From Butyrivibrio fibrisolvens (GTDB lineage Bacteria > Bacillota > Clostridia > Lachnospirales > Lachnospiraceae), in NCBI RefSeq assembly GCF_037113525.1, contig NZ_CP146963.1, positions 4,030,001 to 4,094,000 on the forward strand: DNA of 64,000 bases, given 5' to 3'. How positions within the stretch are numbered: position 1 is the stretch's first letter; every line of letters starts with the position of its first letter. Shown one piece after another: positions 1 through 8,294 of the stretch. A program made the position numbers and the translations under genes. Under the pieces are notes generated by a model. The model was not told where the DNA came from. It searched no databases and saw only the letters and a program-made list of their open reading frames with translations.

Positions 1-188
<188 letters not shown>

Positions 189-245
189 TGTTTGTTCTTT
201 CCGGTTCAGACTTACACTGACTTAAATCAGAATAATTCTGCTCCT

Positions 246-286
246 CTGTCGATCTCTCGACAGCTTGATGGTGGCTAAACCATCAA
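246..286 (-). other. Paired hairpins in the 16S leader
   Basis: Two perfect adjacent stem-loops lie between the tRNAs and 16S. One is CTGTCGA/TCGACAG with a 4-nt loop (246-263); the other is TTGATGGT/ACCATCAA with a 6-nt loop (265-286). Neither is followed by a T-run on the transcribed strand, so they look like leader or processing structures rather than terminators. The function is inferred from position only. Confidence 0.5.
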
Positions 287-415
287 AAATTTACTTTTGG
301 TTTTTGTTCTTCTGAACATTCTGTCCTTCTATATAAGAAGAACTGGAATTTTCAGGGTTGCATTACTGTTAAGTTGTCAAAGTGCTTGTAATCTTACATC
401 TGCTATGCAGATGAG

Positions 416-504
416 CGCAGAAGGAGGGATTTGAACCCTCGCGCCGCTATTAACGACCTGCACCCTTTCCAGGGGTGTCTCTTCAACCACTTGAGTACTT
501 CTGC
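416..504 (-). tRNA. tRNA-Ser (anticodon GGA)
   Basis: The reverse strand folds as a class II tRNA with a long variable arm. The acceptor stem is GCAGAAG/CTTCTGC, the discriminator is G, the T-loop is GGGTTCAAATC, and the anticodon stem CACCC/GGGTG closes the loop CTGGAAA, giving anticodon GGA (Ser, UCC/UCU). The CCA end is not encoded. It lies between the other tRNA-Ser and 16S and is probably co-transcribed with them. Confidence 0.95.
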
Positions 505-604
505 AAAAAGGTTGATTCATAGATCATATTCACTAGAACTTAGATCTAATCTTTTAATTAACAGCGGACGATGTATCCTGTCCTATGCCGCTTTGTGATT
601 ACAG

Positions 605-690
605 CGGAGCGAAAGGGATTCGAACCCTTGTGGCGTTGCCGCCAAACGGTTTTCAAGACCGCCTCGTTATGACCACTTCGATATCGCTCC
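605..690 (-). tRNA. tRNA-Ser (anticodon UGA)
   Basis: Class II tRNA on the reverse strand. The acceptor stem is GGAGCGA, the anticodon loop CTTGAAA gives UGA (Ser, UCA), the variable arm is long, the T-loop is GGGTTCGAATC, and the discriminator is G. CCA is not encoded. It is the first gene after the promoter at 767-795, which makes it the likely head of the tRNA/rRNA transcript. Confidence 0.95.
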
Positions 691-766
691 ATAATACAAG
701 CTCGATATTTATAAGCTTTATGTTTGCGCTGTTTTCGTGAGGCGTTACCGCCGCAGCGCAAGTAAT

Positions 767-795
767 ATATTATCAAACGCCCCCTACAGTGTCAA
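767..795 (-). promoter_or_regulatory. Probable promoter of the tRNA-Ser/rRNA transcript
   Basis: Reading leftward there is a perfect -35 TTGACA (795-790), a 17-nt spacer and a -10 TAATAT (772-767). The DNA just upstream (796-830) is a run of A-tracts on this strand, as in UP elements of rRNA promoters. A start near 760 would lie about 70 nt before tRNA-Ser(UGA). Confidence 0.7.
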
Positions 796-1110
796 GCAAT
801 TTTTCTAATTTTTTTCAATATTTTTTTATCGTTTAGTTATAAATTGTACATCGTATTCAGGGATAGCAATCAAAACCTTGCCAAAGCCTTTAATTATAAG
901 CTTTCCTTCTGCTTTATCCTCTTACCTTTGTATGATGCACATATCTTTGTTTTTATCGGCATTTTTTCATCTTCCTTAACGTCAAAATCATTTTTTTATA
1001 TCACAAAGCCTTATAACCTATCGTAAAAATTCTAATACCACCTATTCTTTTTATTATTAGAAGATCTCTTTTAACCACAACTCCATACCAATTATTGCAA
1101 TAGTTCAGCG
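796..1110. other. AT-rich spacer without a recognised gene
   Basis: About 315 nt between the rRNA promoter and the end of the acyltransferase gene. Apart from the A/T-tracts next to the promoter I see no gene, no convincing stem-loop with a T-run and no repeat. A 60-codon rightward open frame (844-1026) has no ribosome binding site or recognisable content. Confidence 0.5.
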
Positions 1111-2244
1111 TCACCTTCTCCTACAGAATCTTTTCTTTATATAGAAGATCAATTCAGCCACCAGTATAGATACGCAAGCTACAATCACTGGTTTTAACCA
1201 TGCATATAGCTGATTGCCTTCCAAGCTATATAATGTACGACTAATAATCGAGATCACCATTATATGAAAATAGTAAACCGATGCAGAAAGGTCTTTTCCC
1301 AGGTGACAGAGGTAAGTGGGCTTTGCAACAATTGCTTCGGTCTGGCCATATGCTTCGCCAAGGAACATTATCGCGCAGATCGTAACAACAGAACCCACGT
1401 AAACTGTCATTTCACCAAAACGTCTGTACTCAAGAACCGACATTGCTATACCTAATATAAGGAATGCATGAAGGATAACACGATTTCTACGTGCATTTTT
1501 ACTTTGGGAGCATGCACCGACAAGTTTTCTTACCAGTTCTGCTGCCTTGGTATCTCTTTTGTCATTAATGGCTGAATCAAGCCATACGCCGGCCATTATG
1601 AAAGGGATTCCTTCGAGAAGCCAGTTTCTGACCATGTACCAGGTGCGGATGCTTATGTCGAAAGGGCGTATGGGGTAATAGAGCTGCAGGAGTTCTGCGA
1701 AAAAGAGCATTCCAGTGAAAAAAAATGTCAGAAATCCGCTCCATTTTTTTGCATATGGGGCAAAAATAAATATCAGTATGTAGACGTAGAGTACTGCATA
1801 AAGATACCACAGATGATCTATGTCGTATGTGTAGTCGTAGAGTATTTTGCCGGAATTGAACATAAGCAAGAGGAATAGCTCGTGGGGATTGTATTTCTGG
1901 GAGATCAGATCCTGAATGCCGAATCCTGATGTTGTTGCAACTACAAAAGAATAGGCATTGTAAAGAAGTGTTAGTAATAGGGTAATGACAAACACGTGCC
2001 CTATCTTAGCTGCCATTCGACTTCTTATAATAGATGCTTTTGTACCTGATGGAAGGTTTCTTAGAATGTACCTGCCTGATACAACGAAAAAAAAGAGCAC
2101 TGCAAACCTGGACATAGCCTGAATATCTTTACCTACTGTACCCGGAAAGAGGCAATGAATAAAAATAACCGTGATACATGCAATGCCTTTTATCATATAT
2201 AGAAAGCTGTTATCAGCTTTTGAAATGTTCTTTATATCACCCAT
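1111..2244 (-). CDS. Acyltransferase family 3 membrane protein
   Basis: A 377-residue polytopic membrane protein of the acyltransferase-3 (OafA-like) family, which transfers acetyl or similar groups to cell-surface glycans. The first membrane segment carries the family pattern of a basic residue followed about ten residues later by His (KGIACITVIFIH, His30). About ten hydrophobic segments follow, then a basic C-terminus. The start at 2244 was chosen because GGGGA lies 6 nt upstream; the in-frame ATGs at 2265 and 2256 lack a binding site. The gene is isolated, with no evident operon partner. The substrate cannot be read from sequence; O-acetylation of a surface polymer is the family-based guess. 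Confidence 0.85.
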   Translation of the reverse strand: MGDIKNISKADNSFLYMIKGIACITVIFIHCLFPGTVGKDIQAMSRFAVLFFFVVSGRYILRNLPSGTKASIIRSRMAAKIGHVFVITLLLTLLYNAYSFVVATTSGFGIQDLISQKYNPHELFLLLMFNSGKILYDYTYDIDHLWYLYAVLYVYILIFIFAPYAKKWSGFLTFFFTGMLFFAELLQLYYPIRPFDISIRTWYMVRNWLLEGIPFIMAGVWLDSAINDKRDTKAAELVRKLVGACSQSKNARRNRVILHAFLILGIAMSVLEYRRFGEMTVYVGSVVTICAIMFLGEAYGQTEAIVAKPTYLCHLGKDLSASVYYFHIMVISIISRTLYSLEGNQLYAWLKPVIVACVSILVAELIFYIKKRFCRRR

Positions 2245-2344
2245 ATTAGTCCCCATACTGCGCATGTGATAAGCGTCTGACGATGCGCTCTTTCACTAAC
2301 GTTTTTTACACCATGTTCAGTATAGCATAACCAGACTTGAGTTT

Positions 2345-2824
2345 TTAACTTTGACTATCGACGAAATGAGACTGGGCACCAGCTGATTTGTTCATAGTTG
2401 TGCGGTAATCGGAAGATACAGCTGCGCTCTGCTTGCTGGATTTCACAGATATTTTTGAATTAGAAAAATAGGAATCTATGAGCTTTTTGTTTCTGACTTC
2501 CTGGACTTCAATGGTGTTGGAAAGGTCTGTCACCTGGCGAATCAGGTTCTGCATGCGGGTGATCTGGTCTCGATATTTGTCTTTGTTGTCGTCAAGTTCG
2601 TTTTTTATCTTGTCGTAGAGACCTGCGAAGCCGTCATTAAGTTCAGTGACTTTGCCTATAAGATCGCCTTTTACACGGACAGCTTCATCGAAGGCGTCCT
2701 GGTCGGGACCTTCCGGTCTTTCTAAAGCTTTCTTTTGTATGCCATTTTGAATCTCGATCTGCTGCATTACTTCGATCTTCTTACGAAGAGAATCTTCCAT
2801 AATATCAAGATATGTTTCTGTCAT
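2345..2824 (-). CDS. Small coiled-coil protein, possibly flagellar-chaperone-like
   Basis: A 159-residue hydrophilic protein, mostly predicted helix. Residues ~8-110 are charged and heptad-like; the tail (~115-159) is rich in Ser, Lys and Gln and probably disordered. Overall shape and size resemble FlgN/FliT-type flagellar export chaperones, but I see no diagnostic motif and no flagellar gene nearby, so the function is unassigned. The ATG at 2824 was preferred over the GTG two codons upstream because GAGGTG lies 5 nt before it. The gene is divergent from the aldo/keto reductase across a 342-nt gap. Confidence 0.7.
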   Translation of the reverse strand: MTETYLDIMEDSLRKKIEVMQQIEIQNGIQKKALERPEGPDQDAFDEAVRVKGDLIGKVTELNDGFAGLYDKIKNELDDNKDKYRDQITRMQNLIRQVTDLSNTIEVQEVRNKKLIDSYFSNSKISVKSSKQSAAVSSDYRTTMNKSAGAQSHFVDSQS

Positions 2825-3035
2825 AGGCACCTCACCGTTTGAGCTACACTACAGCCAATTATCGTATATATGTTAACTATATCACTTATATACGACAATG
2901 TCATTGGACGGCCGCATGCTGTATTCTTTCACTATTCCGACCAAAAAAACAAAACCATATATATATCAATTCTATAGATATAAAATAAACATAAAGTTTC
3001 TTTTATCTATTGATACCTGTGGCCCATTATTGATA

Positions 3036-3049
3036 CCATATTTATATGG
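3036..3049. repeat. Inverted repeat in the 2825-3166 divergent gap
   Basis: CCATAT-TT-ATATGG is a perfect 6-bp inverted repeat. It lies immediately after a TTGATA hexamer (3030-3035) that could be a -35 for the rightward aldo/keto reductase/lar cluster, so it could be an operator. The -10 is poor (TATGCA, 19 nt away). ATTGATACC also occurs twice (3009-3017, 3028-3036). No gene is seen in this 342-nt gap. Confidence 0.3.
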
Positions 3050-3166
3050 CGACTTATGCACAATTTAATTGGCTCAAATATCTAGAGTTGTAAGCAAGAA
3101 GTATCACTGATCATATCTTTAATTTTATTGGCAAACATTATTGAAATCGGCAAAGGAGATACAACT

Positions 3167-4297
3167 ATGGCAGAAAAATATTTTGGCGAAAGCACGCCCA
3201 AACTGGGTTTCGGTCTGATGAGACTTCCCAGGATCGAGGGCACTAATACTATCGATGTTGAGCAGACATCCAAGATGGTAGACATGTTCCTTGAGGCTGG
3301 ACTTACTTATTTTGACACAGCATTCGTATATGAGGGGTCGGAAGAGACTACAAGGAAGGCGCTTGTTGAAAGGCATCCAAGAGACAGCTACACTCTTGCA
3401 ACCAAGTTAAATGCGGGTTATGCGGGATGTAAGAATGCAGAGGATGCGAAAAAAGAGCTTGAGATAAGTCTTGAAAGGACTGGCGCAGGCTATTTTGACT
3501 ACTATCTCCTTCACGCGCTTGGAAAGGGCAATATACAGAAGTACGACGATTATGGCATTTGGGATTTTGTAAAAGAGATGAAGACTAAGGGGCTTATAAA
3601 GCACTGGGGATTCTCATTCCACGACACTCCTGAGTTTCTGGACGAGCTTCTTACAAAGCATCCTGATGCTGAGTTTGTACAGCTTCAGATAAATTATGCT
3701 GACTGGGATAACCCGACTGTTCAGTCCAGAGCCTGCTACGAGGTTGCAAGAAAGCATGGCAAGTCAATCGTTGTCATGGAGCCTGTTAAGGGCGGCGCAC
3801 TTGCTAATCCGCCTCAGTCAGTTCAGGAGATCTTGAAGGCTGCAGAGCCCGATATGTCTTTTGCCTCATGGGCCATTAGATATGTGGCTTCAATGGACGG
3901 CATCCTTACAGTTCTCTCCGGCATGTCCAATGTAGCGCAGATGGAGAACAATCTTTCTTATATGAAGGATTTCAAAAAGCTTGATGAGAGCGAACTTGAG
4001 ACTATCAAGAAGGCTCAGAAGGCGCTTGCATCTGTTAATTCAATCCCATGTACAGCGTGCCATTACTGTACAAAGGGCTGTCCTATGCAGATTCCGATCC
4101 CGGCTATTTTTGCTGCAAGAAACAAGCAGCTTATCTGGGAGCAGATCGATCAGGGGCAGGCTGATTATGACCGCGTCACACAGGGTCAGGGACTTGCATC
4201 ACAGTGTATCGGATGCGGCCAGTGCGAAAGCGCTTGTCCTCAGCACATCAATGTAATAGAAAGGCTTAAAGACTGCGCTGCAGTATTTGAATCATGA
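3167..4297 (+). CDS. Aldo/keto reductase with C-terminal ferredoxin domain
   Basis: A 376-residue protein. Residues ~1-275 form an aldo/keto reductase barrel (start TPKLGFGLMRLP, the FDTAFVYEGSEE segment with the catalytic Asp/Tyr, the LATKL segment with Lys). Residues ~285-376 hold two cysteine clusters, CTACHYCTKGCP and CIGCGQCESACP, typical of two [4Fe-4S] centres. This is the clostridial Fe-S aldo/keto reductase family, usually annotated as predicted oxidoreductase; the substrate is unknown. The start ATG is set by AGGAGA 7 nt upstream. The stop codon overlaps the larE start (ATGA), so translation is coupled and the enzyme may work with a nickel-pincer-dependent pathway. Confidence 0.93.
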   Translation: MAEKYFGESTPKLGFGLMRLPRIEGTNTIDVEQTSKMVDMFLEAGLTYFDTAFVYEGSEETTRKALVERHPRDSYTLATKLNAGYAGCKNAEDAKKELEISLERTGAGYFDYYLLHALGKGNIQKYDDYGIWDFVKEMKTKGLIKHWGFSFHDTPEFLDELLTKHPDAEFVQLQINYADWDNPTVQSRACYEVARKHGKSIVVMEPVKGGALANPPQSVQEILKAAEPDMSFASWAIRYVASMDGILTVLSGMSNVAQMENNLSYMKDFKKLDESELETIKKAQKALASVNSIPCTACHYCTKGCPMQIPIPAIFAARNKQLIWEQIDQGQADYDRVTQGQGLASQCIGCGQCESACPQHINVIERLKDCAAVFES

Positions 4298-5106
4298 ATA
4301 AACTTGAAGAGTTAAAAGAATATATAAGATCACTTGGAAACCTTGCTGTAGCCTTTTCTTCAGGCGTTGACTCGACTTTTCTTCTTAAGGTTGCGCATGA
4401 CGTTCTGGGGGATAAGGCGATTGCTGTTACGGGTGTTTCAGCTTCTTTTCCAAGACATGAATATGATGAAGCTGGTGCCTTCTGTAAAAAGGAAGGCATC
4501 AGGCAGTTCTTCTATGAGCCGCATGAGCTGGAGCTTGAGGAGTATGCGGCCAATCCTAAGAACCGCTGCTACTATTGTAAGCATAAGCTCTTCTCGGGAC
4601 TCATCGATCTGGCAAAAGAAAATGGGATCACAAATGTCGCAGAAGGTTCAAACATGGATGACCTCAGGGATTACAGGCCGGGGCTTGAGGCTGTTAAGGA
4701 GCTTAAGGTTTTGAGTCCGCTTAGAGAGGTGGGACTTACCAAGGACGAGATCAGGGCGTATTCCAAGGAGCTTGGACTTCCTACATGGTCTAAGCCTTCG
4801 TTTGCCTGCCTTGCGTCGAGGGTTCCTTATGGGGAAAGAATTACGACCGAGAAGCTTAAGATGGTTGAGAAGGCGGAGAATTTTCTGGCGGAGCTTGGAT
4901 TTGAGCAGTATAGGGTGAGGATTCATGGGAAGATTGCGAGGATTGAGGTGCCGGCAGAGGATATTCTGAGGATTGCGAGTGATGATGTCAGGGGTGAGAT
5001 TGTTACCAGGTTTAAGGAGTACGGTTTTGCCTATGTTTCACTTGATCTGCAGGGGTATAGGACTGGTAGTATGAATGAGGTTATTGATACTGGGGTGAAG
5101 GGATGA
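4294..5106 (+). CDS. larE: LarE, sulfur transferase for the nickel-pincer cofactor
   Basis: A 270-residue PP-loop ATP pyrophosphatase that supplies sulfur to convert pyridinium-3,5-biscarboxylic acid mononucleotide to the bis-thio form. The PP-loop is SSGVDST (22-28). Cysteines are at 92 and 95 (RCYYCK) and 172 (ACLASR). Cys172 lies at the position of the sacrificial cysteine of LarE; the extra CxxC suggests the three-cysteine subtype reported to hold an Fe-S cluster, which can act repeatedly. That assignment follows from motif comparison, not proof. It overlaps the upstream reductase by 4 nt; larB starts 98 nt downstream. Confidence 0.95.
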   Translation: MNKLEELKEYIRSLGNLAVAFSSGVDSTFLLKVAHDVLGDKAIAVTGVSASFPRHEYDEAGAFCKKEGIRQFFYEPHELELEEYAANPKNRCYYCKHKLFSGLIDLAKENGITNVAEGSNMDDLRDYRPGLEAVKELKVLSPLREVGLTKDEIRAYSKELGLPTWSKPSFACLASRVPYGERITTEKLKMVEKAENFLAELGFEQYRVRIHGKIARIEVPAEDILRIASDDVRGEIVTRFKEYGFAYVSLDLQGYRTGSMNEVIDTGVKG

Positions 5107-5204
5107 CTGTTTGGCGCTTTGCTTCAAAAGTCATGACTGTTTGATAACGATAATATTTCCGAAACTCAGAATAAAAAATATCTAATAGAGACAAGGAGGC
5201 AGTC

Positions 5205-6092
5205 GTGGAAAATATCCATGAAATGCTAAATAAAGTTAAAAGCGGTGAGATTTCCATTGAGGAAGCTGAGCTTGCTATCAAGAAAAGGCCTTTTGAAGAT
5301 ATCGGATATGCTAAAGTCGACACTCACAGAAAGCTTCGCAAGGGCGTTGCAGAGGTTATATATGGCGCGGGTAAGAGTGCTGACCAGATTGCAGGGATCG
5401 TAAGAACTATGGTCGAAAATGACCAGGAGCGGATTCTTATTACAAGGATGGATGCTGAAAAGGCGGTTAAAGTCAGAAAAAAGCTATGCGGCACTATTGG
5501 GTTTGATAATAGAGAAAATTCCTTACCTTCAGGCAAAATTGGTTTTGGTAATGGTTCGAACTCAACATCCTCTGGCAAAATAGGTTTCGCTACTGAAAAT
5601 GGTACAGATAATCATAAGAAGGAAGCCATTTTGATCGATTACCATGAAGATGCAAGAGTCGGCATTATCGGAGATATGCCAAAGGCTGACGGGCTTGGAA
5701 AGATCGTTATCGCAACCGGTGGCACAAGCGATATTCCTGTTGCTGAAGAAGCTGCGCTTACCTGCGAGTTTCTGGGAAATGAAGTTGTCAGACTCTATGA
5801 CGTTGGCGTAGCCGGAATTCACAGAACTCTTTCTCATATGGACGATATCATGGGAGCCAAGGTCATCATTGCTATTGCAGGTATGGAGGGGGCTCTTGCA
5901 AGTGTTATTGGCGGACTTGCAGAATGTCCTGTTATTGCGGTGCCAACTTCGGTTGGGTACGGAGCTTCTTTTAACGGGCTGTCAGCTCTTTTGTCTATGC
6001 TGAATTCCTGTGCAAGCGGCGTTTCTGTTGTCAATATAGATAACGGGTTTGGGGCGGCGTATCAGGCAAGTCTTATTAACCATATGAAATGA
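5205..6092 (+). CDS. larB: LarB, nicotinate adenine dinucleotide carboxylase/hydrolase
   Basis: A 295-residue member of the LarB family (related to PurE), which carboxylates the pyridinium ring of NaAD and hydrolyses the phosphoanhydride in the first step of nickel-pincer synthesis. Diagnostic parts are the N-terminal helical region, ATGGTSDIPVAEEAA, the VGVAGIHR segment, and GMEGALASVIGGL with VPTSVGYGASF. It starts at GTG, with AAGGAGGC centred 5 nt upstream. An insertion at residues 98-135 contains a 14-residue repeat (IGF...SGK, two copies plus a partial third) absent from the usual family core and placed between the N-terminal and catalytic domains. Confidence 0.95.
   Translation: MENIHEMLNKVKSGEISIEEAELAIKKRPFEDIGYAKVDTHRKLRKGVAEVIYGAGKSADQIAGIVRTMVENDQERILITRMDAEKAVKVRKKLCGTIGFDNRENSLPSGKIGFGNGSNSTSSGKIGFATENGTDNHKKEAILIDYHEDARVGIIGDMPKADGLGKIVIATGGTSDIPVAEEAALTCEFLGNEVVRLYDVGVAGIHRTLSHMDDIMGAKVIIAIAGMEGALASVIGGLAECPVIAVPTSVGYGASFNGLSALLSMLNSCASGVSVVNIDNGFGAAYQASLINHMK
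5496..5579 (+). repeat. 42-bp in-frame tandem repeat inside larB
   Basis: Two diverged 42-bp units (5496-5537, 5538-5579) plus the start of a third encode IGFDNRENSLPSGK, IGFGNGSNSTSSGK and IGFATENG. Copies agree at both ends and differ in the middle. The repeat lengthens a linker and leaves the reading frame intact. Confidence 0.85.
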
Positions 6093-6151
6093 ACACAGAT
6101 TCAGCTCGACTTTGTCAAAGGCTCTATTGCCGACTGATTCATTAAATTGCG

Positions 6152-6174
6152 AAACACGCAGTAAATGCGCGTTT
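6152..6174 (+). other. Hairpin between larB and larC
   Basis: AAACACGCA and TGCGCGTTT can pair with one mismatch around a 5-nt loop. It is followed by CTGTTTC rather than a clean T-run, so it is at best a weak terminator or attenuator in the 125-nt larB-larC gap. Confidence 0.35.
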
Positions 6175-6217
6175 CTGTTTCAAAGTTACGAAAACATATA
6201 CTTTTTGGAGATTATTG

Positions 6218-7621
6218 ATGAAAATACTATATCTGGATCTTGGAATGGGTGCTGCAGGAGATATGCTCACTGCTGCCCTTCTTGACTCAATGAATGAAAA
6301 AGATAAGGCTGAGGCTATCAAGGAAATCTCCTTATTGGGAATCCCTGATGTGACTTTTGATGTGGAAAAAAGCGTTAAGTGCGGGATCACGGGTACGCAT
6401 GTTAGTGTGAAAGTTCATGGGATTGATGAGGCAGAGGGATTGCACGAACACCATGGGCACGAACACGAGCATGATCATAACTCAGACCATGGGCACAGCC
6501 ATGAACATGATAATCATGAACATCACCACCATCATTCCAATCTTCAAAAGATCAATGATATTGTTGATAGTTTGAAAGTGTCAGAACAGATCAAGACTGA
6601 TGTAAAATCCATCTACAATATCCTCGCTGAAGCTGAAGGGCTCGTACATGGTAAGCCTGTTACTGAGATTCATTTTCATGAGGTTGGAACAATGGATGCA
6701 GTGGCTGATATCACAGCAGCTTGTATCCTCATAAGAAAAATCGGCGCGGACAAGATAATAGCTTCTCCTATACATGTTGGAAGCGGGCAGGTCAAGTGTG
6801 CTCATGGAATACTTCCTGTGCCAGCGCCTGCTACTGCTTATATTCTTAGGGAAATACCTATGTATAGTACAGAGATTAAAGGTGAGCTGTGCACTCCTAC
6901 AGGGGCTGCTATCCTTAAGTATTTTGTTAATGAATATGGGGCAATGCCAGCTATGACTTCAGATAGTATTGGATATGGAATGGGTTATAAAGACTTTGAA
7001 AGAGCGAACTGCGTAAGAGCCATGGTAGGGACTACGCAAAATGAAGCAATGCGATTTAATGAAGAAACAGATAAAGATAACGCATTGCACTCTGATGGAA
7101 AAACAGCTGAAGATAGAGCAATACACTCTGATGAGAAAACAGCTGAAGATAGAACAATACACTCTGATGAGAAAACAGCTAGAAATAGTTCAGATAATAA
7201 TGATACCGATTTGATCATTGAGCTTCGCTGCAACATTGACGACATGACCGGAGAAGAAATGGGCTTTGCTCTTGAGCGACTTATGGAAGCAGGGGCAAGA
7301 GATGTATTCACTACTCCAATTACCATGAAAAAGAATCGTCCGGGAATTCTTCTGACTGTAATATGCTCCACTACTGACAAAGAAAAGATGGTTCGTGAGA
7401 TTTTCAAAAACACAACGACTATAGGAATACGTGAAACCATCTGTAACAGATATATCCTTGAAAGAACTGAAGAAGCTCTTAATACTCCTTTGGGACAGGT
7501 TCGAGAAAAAAGAGTAACAGGATATGGCGTTGAAAGATCAAAGCTTGAATATGATGATTTAGCTTCTATAGCCAGAAATACAGGAAAAAGCCTTCAGGAA
7601 GTTAGAAATCTTATTAAATAA
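6218..7621 (+). CDS. larC: LarC, nickel insertion enzyme (single-frame form)
   Basis: A 467-residue LarC, the CTP-dependent cyclometallase that inserts nickel into the bis-thio pincer nucleotide. The N-terminal part begins LYLDLGMGAAGDM; residues 76-106 are a metal-binding-type stretch with 17 His in 31 residues. The LarC2-like part starts near residue 330 (ELRCNIDDMTGEEMG ... TPITMKKNRPG). In some lactobacilli larC needs a frameshift to join its halves; here it is one continuous frame. The ATG at 6218 has GGAG 7 nt upstream; the TTG just before it is ignored. A 12-residue repeat (289-324) separates the two halves. larA is not in the window, so the client enzyme must be elsewhere. Confidence 0.95.
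   Translation: MKILYLDLGMGAAGDMLTAALLDSMNEKDKAEAIKEISLLGIPDVTFDVEKSVKCGITGTHVSVKVHGIDEAEGLHEHHGHEHEHDHNSDHGHSHEHDNHEHHHHHSNLQKINDIVDSLKVSEQIKTDVKSIYNILAEAEGLVHGKPVTEIHFHEVGTMDAVADITAACILIRKIGADKIIASPIHVGSGQVKCAHGILPVPAPATAYILREIPMYSTEIKGELCTPTGAAILKYFVNEYGAMPAMTSDSIGYGMGYKDFERANCVRAMVGTTQNEAMRFNEETDKDNALHSDGKTAEDRAIHSDEKTAEDRTIHSDEKTARNSSDNNDTDLIIELRCNIDDMTGEEMGFALERLMEAGARDVFTTPITMKKNRPGILLTVICSTTDKEKMVREIFKNTTTIGIRETICNRYILERTEEALNTPLGQVREKRVTGYGVERSKLEYDDLASIARNTGKSLQEVRNLIK
7082..7189 (+). repeat. 36-bp in-frame tandem repeat inside larC
   Basis: Three 36-bp units (7082-7117, 7118-7153, 7154-7189) encode ALHSDGKTAEDR, AIHSDEKTAEDR and TIHSDEKTARNS. Units two and three are nearly identical in DNA, which points to recent duplication. 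The repeat sits at the junction of the two LarC domains. Confidence 0.9.
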
Positions 7622-7629
7622 AGAAATCT

Positions 7630-7771
7630 TTTCAGAAACAAAATGTTCTTGCAGGATAAAGAAAAACTTCCAGAACAAAATGTTCTTGCAGGATAAAGAA
7701 AAACTTCCAGAACAAAATGATCTTGTAGGATAAAGAAAAACTTCCAGAACAAAATGATCTTGTAGGATAAA
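7630..7771 (+). repeat. 37-bp tandem repeat after larC, about four copies
   Basis: Units start at 7668, 7705 and 7742, with a diverged leading copy at 7630. Each unit contains AGAACAAAATGTTCT or a one-base variant, a 6-bp inverted repeat around AAA, so every unit can form a small hairpin or a dimeric protein site. The array starts 8 nt after the larC stop and has no T-run. Confidence 0.9.
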
Positions 7772-7799
7772 TAGATCCTATATTTATTTAGACGGTATG

Positions 7800-7844
7800 C
7801 TGCGTTATTGCCATTATTGAAAAAGAGATTGAACAATAACGCAG
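7800..7844. repeat. 11-bp perfect inverted repeat downstream of larC
   Basis: CTGCGTTATTG (7800-7810) and CAATAACGCAG (7834-7844) are perfect reverse complements separated by 23 nt. No T-run follows on either strand. It may end or stabilise the lar transcript; no better assignment is possible. Confidence 0.6.
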
Positions 7845-8294
7845 TCACCAAGAACCTATCGCCTTAAAAGTCCCCTTCTTATAAGACGCGGTAGAGATAG
7901 GTCTATGTCTTCCCCCAATAAAAACTTATCTAGGAATAACCAGACCACATAAGAAATATTTATGCGTTCTTCAAAACACAAAAAGAATTATATAACACAA
8001 AATATCGTTTGTGTATAAAATCCGACGAAACGTCATCCTCAGGGGTTCGAATCGGCGTATACTTTTTATCGATTTTACAACTATAGGGTCTTAGCCCAGA
8101 ATCTGCCTTGGTTTGAATATTCATATTCACAGCCTTAATTAAATATTTTTAACTATTCATTTACGATTAAACATTTGCATATTTTATTATATACAGTACA
8201 TTTTCTGGCTTTTGGGCGGCTATTAATATTCTTTATTTCGACTATTTTTTCAAAAATGGAATCATGTTATTTTTTTACCTCAATTTTCCTACGC
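7845..8294. other. 450-nt gap without a recognised gene
   Basis: No open frame with a binding site and no known riboswitch could be recognised. Local structure exists: ACCTATC (7852-7858) pairs with GATAGGT about 40 nt on, enclosing the palindrome TCTTATAAGA. A tRNA T-arm-like fragment (GGGGTTCGAATC) lies at 8042-8053 without the rest of a tRNA. The DNA from ~8140 is AT-rich. Confidence 0.4.

Noticed and set aside
375..380. TTGACA (reverse strand) as a second promoter between tRNA-Ser(GGA) and 16S
   Set aside because: No acceptable -10 lies 16-18 nt downstream (CCCTGA at 17 nt).
558..776. 72-codon leftward open frame
   Set aside because: It covers tRNA-Ser(UGA) entirely and has no ribosome binding site; it is a by-product of the tRNA gene.
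7630..7771. CRISPR-like array
   Set aside because: The units are contiguous tandem repeats without unique spacers, and there are no cas genes.
7594..7851. 85-codon leftward open frame over the 37-bp repeats
   Set aside because: The repeats happen to stay open because 37-bp units shift frame between short open stretches; the product is low-complexity and lacks a binding site.
8041..8056. Possible tRNA gene or attachment site (GGGGTTCGAATC)
   Set aside because: Only a T-loop-like string; no acceptor, D-arm or anticodon arm can be built around it, and no integrase is present.
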